From an uncultured Thiotrichaceae bacterium (GTDB taxonomy: Bacteria > Pseudomonadota > Gammaproteobacteria > Thiotrichales > Thiotrichaceae), in NCBI GenBank assembly GCA_937925855.1, contig CALAMO010000064.1, forward strand, positions 1 to 37,085: a stretch of DNA of 37,085 nucleotides, in the 5' to 3' direction. The position numbers and the translations under genes are program-made. A model generated the notes under the pieces. It searched no databases and had not been told where the DNA came from. It saw nothing but the letters and a program-made list of their open reading frames with translations. Position 1 is the stretch's first letter; each line of letters opens with the position of its first letter. Positions 34,591 to 37,085 of the stretch are shown here, piece by piece.

Positions 34591-35091
34591 ATGTATTGGC
34601 TTAAGCTAAGTTATCAGTTTATTAAAAAGTATTGGATTATTTTTTTTGGAGTTATTCCGGTAATTAGCGCTTCAATACTTTGGGGTTCCATTGTTTTTAA
34701 TAATATAACCACAGGTATGAAAAATCTTCATGATATGGACAAAGATAAAAATACTAGCTCCTCTCCGACCCAAGGTCAGGGATTGCATGAAGAGTGTGAT
34801 GCAGTTGTAGAAGTTACAGTGAAATTCTTAGATAAAATTTCAGATGATTTGCCTGGTTTAAAAATTTTGGGCAAAAACAAAGAAGGAGAGCGTTGTTTTG
34901 AGATGCAGGGGGCAAAGCTTGACTATGTTAATGTTTATAAAAGAAAATTTTTCTATGATAGAGAAAAGTGCTTTTCTGAGGAAGGTAAAGAAGTTGAGTT
35001 TTTCTTGGAAACGACTGGCCGTGAATATAATATTGAAGATGGGGCTGGGTTTACGAATGCCTGCAAAAGCTTTGAGATAACAATTGAATGA
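34591..35091 (+). CDS. Unknown membrane-anchored protein with four cysteines (island gene)
   Basis: I do not recognise this 166-residue protein. It has one N-terminal membrane helix (IIFFGVIPVISASILWGSIV, ~15-34), a polar linker, and a soluble domain with four cysteines (EECDAV, ERCFEM, EKCFSE, NACKSF) that could form two disulfides, so it is probably periplasmic. The start MYWLKL lies seven bases after the hsdR stop; longer starts inside hsdR are possible. The DNA is clearly more AT-rich than hsdR. The next gene overlaps by four bases (ATGA), so the two are made together. Confidence 0.65.
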   Translation: MYWLKLSYQFIKKYWIIFFGVIPVISASILWGSIVFNNITTGMKNLHDMDKDKNTSSSPTQGQGLHEECDAVVEVTVKFLDKISDDLPGLKILGKNKEGERCFEMQGAKLDYVNVYKRKFFYDREKCFSEEGKEVEFFLETTGREYNIEDGAGFTNACKSFEITIE

Positions 35092-35825
35092 GGTTAAATA
35101 TAGGTGTGAGTAATTATATTTTAAGGTTTTTCTATGGTGTGCTTTTATTAGCTTTTCCGATTAATGAAGCGGTTTCAGCTTGTTTCTATGTGCATGTGAA
35201 TATTATAACTTCAACTGGGAAAATGCTTGATCGGCCAAATATTGATCTTTCGATAGAGAACTCTGGTATTATTAAAGGAAGTAAGAAAGATTCAACGGAT
35301 TCTCGGGGTATTGCTTGTATTCCTTACAATGAAGATACAGTAAAGCCTGGTGATGAAGTTAAGTTGCTCCTTGGTGTGCCCGGTAAAGATACAAAAGAAG
35401 GTAGAACCCCTTGGTCAACTTGGAAATTGCTTTCCCCTTATCAGGGTGTTGCTTATCTTCCCAACATAGAAAAAGCCAGAATGCCTTTGGAGATTATTAT
35501 TGCTCCACAGTCAGTGGTGACTTCACTCATGAGCTATCGCAGTGCTGATGAGGGAAGTAAAGTAAAAAATGAAACGTGTGCCAGCAGTGCTAATTCATCT
35601 ATGCTACAGATTATTGCCCTAAAAAATAAAGAAAGAGCTGAATTGCTTGTGAATTCTTTGCGGCAAAATCAAAAATACTCAGCTTGTTTGTCCAGCATTG
35701 TTACAGCAAAAGGTGTGCTTTATAGGGTTCGTGTTGAAATTAAAGAACCTAAAGATCTGCAAGGTATTTGTGTTGATATTAAAAGAAATTACTTGCTTGA
35801 TTCTGATTTCTCGTGTGATGTTTGA
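35088..35825 (+). CDS. Unknown exported protein with SPOR-like C terminus (island gene)
   Basis: The 245-residue protein has a signal peptide (about residues 10-32, ending near AVSA). Residues ~33-105 form a beta-rich region with DSRGIACIPY and KPGDEVKLLLG, reminiscent of Ig-like or carboxypeptidase-regulatory folds. The C terminus (~170-240) looks like a SPOR domain: LQIIALKNKERAELLVNSLRQ then VLYRVRVEIKEPKDLQGICVDIKRN. SPOR domains bind denuded peptidoglycan. The assignment is from pattern only. Base composition is AT-rich like its partner, and it overlaps that gene by four bases. Confidence 0.6.
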   Translation: MRLNIGVSNYILRFFYGVLLLAFPINEAVSACFYVHVNIITSTGKMLDRPNIDLSIENSGIIKGSKKDSTDSRGIACIPYNEDTVKPGDEVKLLLGVPGKDTKEGRTPWSTWKLLSPYQGVAYLPNIEKARMPLEIIIAPQSVVTSLMSYRSADEGSKVKNETCASSANSSMLQIIALKNKERAELLVNSLRQNQKYSACLSSIVTAKGVLYRVRVEIKEPKDLQGICVDIKRNYLLDSDFSCDV

Positions 35826-35852
35826 TTGTAGTAAAAGTAACTGAGGTTTTTG

Positions 35853-36860
35853 ATGTTGCAACTGGGGATGCTGAAACAAGTGGATTTGAGGGATGTATGG
35901 GAAAATGAAGCCCGTGATTTTACTCCCTGGCTAGCGAAAGAAGCTAATCTTGCGCTATTAGGTGATGTGATCGGCATCGAACTGGAGCTGGAAGCCCAGG
36001 AACAAAGTGTCGGCTCATTCTCAGCAGACTTGCTCTGTAAAGACACCGTAAATGATAACTGGGTAGTCATCGAAAACCAGTTGGAAAAAACCAACCACAC
36101 TCACTTAGGCCAGCTACTGACTTATGCCTCTGGCCTGAAAGCCGTAACCGTAGTTTGGGTGGCGAAAAAATTCACGGATGAGCACCGTGCTACCTTAGAT
36201 TGGCTGAATGAAATCACCAGCGAAAAGTATAACTTCTTTGGGCTTGAAGTAGAGCTATGGCGCATAGGTGATTCTGATGTCGCCCCCAAGTTCAACATTG
36301 CATCGAAGCCCAACGACTGGAGTAAAAAGCTAGTTTCCCGTACTGCACAGAAAGTGGCAAATGAGACGCTTACCGATACGAAAACACTACAATTAGCGTT
36401 CTGGGAAGGCTTTAGTGAATATGTGGCAAACCAAGGCTCATTTATCAGGGCAACAAAACCTTTGCCACAGCATTGGATGAATATTGCACTAGGCAAAAGC
36501 GGCACCAAATTAAGCGCTATTGTCACTGTCTATGATTCAGAAAGTAACAGCTATGATGCACAGGAAATTCGGGCAGAAGTTGTGCTTTATGACCAGGATT
36601 CAAAAAACTATTTTCAAGGTCTTTACCAGCAAAAAGAACAGATTGAGCAGGAAGTAGGTGCAGGGTTGAAATGGCATAACCCAGAAAATACACGATTGTG
36701 CCGCATCTACCTACGCAAGACGGTTAACCTTTCGGATCGGGCAGCATGGAATGAAAAGCATGATTGGATTTTGACAAAACTAGAAAAGCTCCATCAGGTA
36801 TTCTCACCGCGAATTAAAGCCATGAAATTTACTGAGCTAACACATAGTATTGAGGAGTAA
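35853..36860 (+). CDS. DUF4268 protein, PD-(D/E)xK nuclease-like
   Basis: The 335-residue protein has the DUF4268 layout: an N-terminal DVWENEARDFTPWLA, then a restriction-like core with SADLLCKD and VVIENQLEKTNHTHLGQLLTYASG (D and E-x-Q, ~50-90). A DUF4268 C-terminal domain includes FWEGFSEYV and RCRIYLRK-like sequence. Members occur often in restriction and defence islands, and some may act as nucleases or nuclease decoys. The start ATG at 35853 has GAGG at six bases. It follows the exported pair on the same strand, though base composition returns toward the average. Confidence 0.85.
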   Translation: MLQLGMLKQVDLRDVWENEARDFTPWLAKEANLALLGDVIGIELELEAQEQSVGSFSADLLCKDTVNDNWVVIENQLEKTNHTHLGQLLTYASGLKAVTVVWVAKKFTDEHRATLDWLNEITSEKYNFFGLEVELWRIGDSDVAPKFNIASKPNDWSKKLVSRTAQKVANETLTDTKTLQLAFWEGFSEYVANQGSFIRATKPLPQHWMNIALGKSGTKLSAIVTVYDSESNSYDAQEIRAEVVLYDQDSKNYFQGLYQQKEQIEQEVGAGLKWHNPENTRLCRIYLRKTVNLSDRAAWNEKHDWILTKLEKLHQVFSPRIKAMKFTELTHSIEE

Positions 36861-37005
36861 TGCAGCATACGGTAGGTGTAAAACTCCAGACCTGATCTGA
36901 CAGTTTGATTTTCAGTACTTCAGCTACAGCCTTCATCCGTCGAACGCTGCTGGGAAAATGAATGTTGGAGACTGTAAACCCAAGTGTGTATCTGCTCCCT
37001 AATGG
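36861..37005. other. Gene-free stretch ending at a probable IS boundary
   Basis: No gene is supported in this segment. Near its right side, GGAGACTGTAAACCCAAGTG (36967-36986) lies just outside the transposase stop and has the look of an IS256-family terminal inverted repeat, so the element probably ends near 36967. The opposite end lies outside the window, so the repeat cannot be confirmed. Confidence 0.45.
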
Positions 37006-37085
37006 CTACAGATAATTTTGTAGGCGTTCATCGAACTCAATCATAAAGCGGTTGAGCGCTGCTTTCCAGTTACGTATAGGCATCG
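37006..37085 (-). CDS. IS256-family transposase, C-terminal end
   Basis: Only the last 26 codons are in the window: MPIRNWKAALNRFMIEF then DERLQNYL and TAG. The W-x-x-A-L-N-x-F pattern is the usual C terminus of IS256-family (mutator-type) DDE transposases. The catalytic residues and start lie to the right. It closes the restriction-modification island on this side. Confidence 0.65.
   Translation of the reverse strand, partial: MPIRNWKAALNRFMIEFDERLQNYL

Noticed and set aside
36861-36965. Minus-strand reading with RRMKAVAEVLKIKLSDQ beyond the IS end
   Set aside because: No start, stop or family context supports it; likely chance reading.
1-37085. CRISPR arrays, prophage genes and rRNA genes
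   Set aside because: No regularly spaced repeats, phage structural genes or rRNA sequence were seen.

Overview
The window looks like chromosomal DNA from a gammaproteobacterium of moderate to slightly high GC. The core genes fit that group: gyrA, a P-protein type pheA, darP (yjgA), rluA, the divergent tesA / ybbA-ybbP locus, upp and a tRNA-Arg(CCG). I cannot name the genus. Much of the remainder is accessory DNA.

Layout. (a) 1-1575: the end of a class C group II intron, apparently sitting in an integron attC site, then two cassette-like genes on the minus strand separated by a clear attC. No integron integrase is visible. (b) 1576-2515: a decayed copy of the 3' end of the neighbouring sulfatase gene, then a TumE/TumA-type toxin-antitoxin pair with a promoter that predicts a nearly leaderless mRNA. 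(c) 2590-8048: a minus-strand set of sulfatase, fused TRAP permease and TAXI-type binding protein, which suggests uptake and hydrolysis of a sulfated or related ester. Two MITE-like inverted-repeat elements lie in its gaps. (d) 8252-14941: a DUF3179 membrane protein, a LysR regulator followed by two tandem AhpD/carboxymuconolactone-decarboxylase-like genes, a TVP38-flavin disulfide reductase fusion, and an ArsS-type radical SAM gene coupled to it. (e) 14927-17158: upp and a shredded vapBC remnant lie between two ~79-bp direct repeats. Each repeat carries the arsS end plus the signal-peptide start of a serine-hydrolase lipoprotein, so a block appears to have been inserted between two formerly adjacent genes. 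(f) 17305-28469: housekeeping genes gyrA, pheA, darP, rluA, an MFS transporter, a nuclease lipoprotein, tesA and ybbA-ybbP. (g) 28571-37085: tRNA-Arg and a terminator, followed by a type I restriction-modification island (hsdM, hsdS, hsdR), two AT-rich genes for exported proteins I do not recognise, a DUF4268 nuclease-like protein, and the end of an IS256-family transposase.

Main points of interest. Two toxin-antitoxin loci, one intact and one destroyed, each lie between direct duplications of a neighbouring gene end. At the left edge an intron-attC junction can be read base by base. The restriction island carries an uncharacterised pair of exported proteins (one four-Cys membrane-anchored, one with a SPOR-like C terminus) between hsdR and a DUF4268 gene. 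All assignments come from reading motifs and family resemblance. No database search was run.
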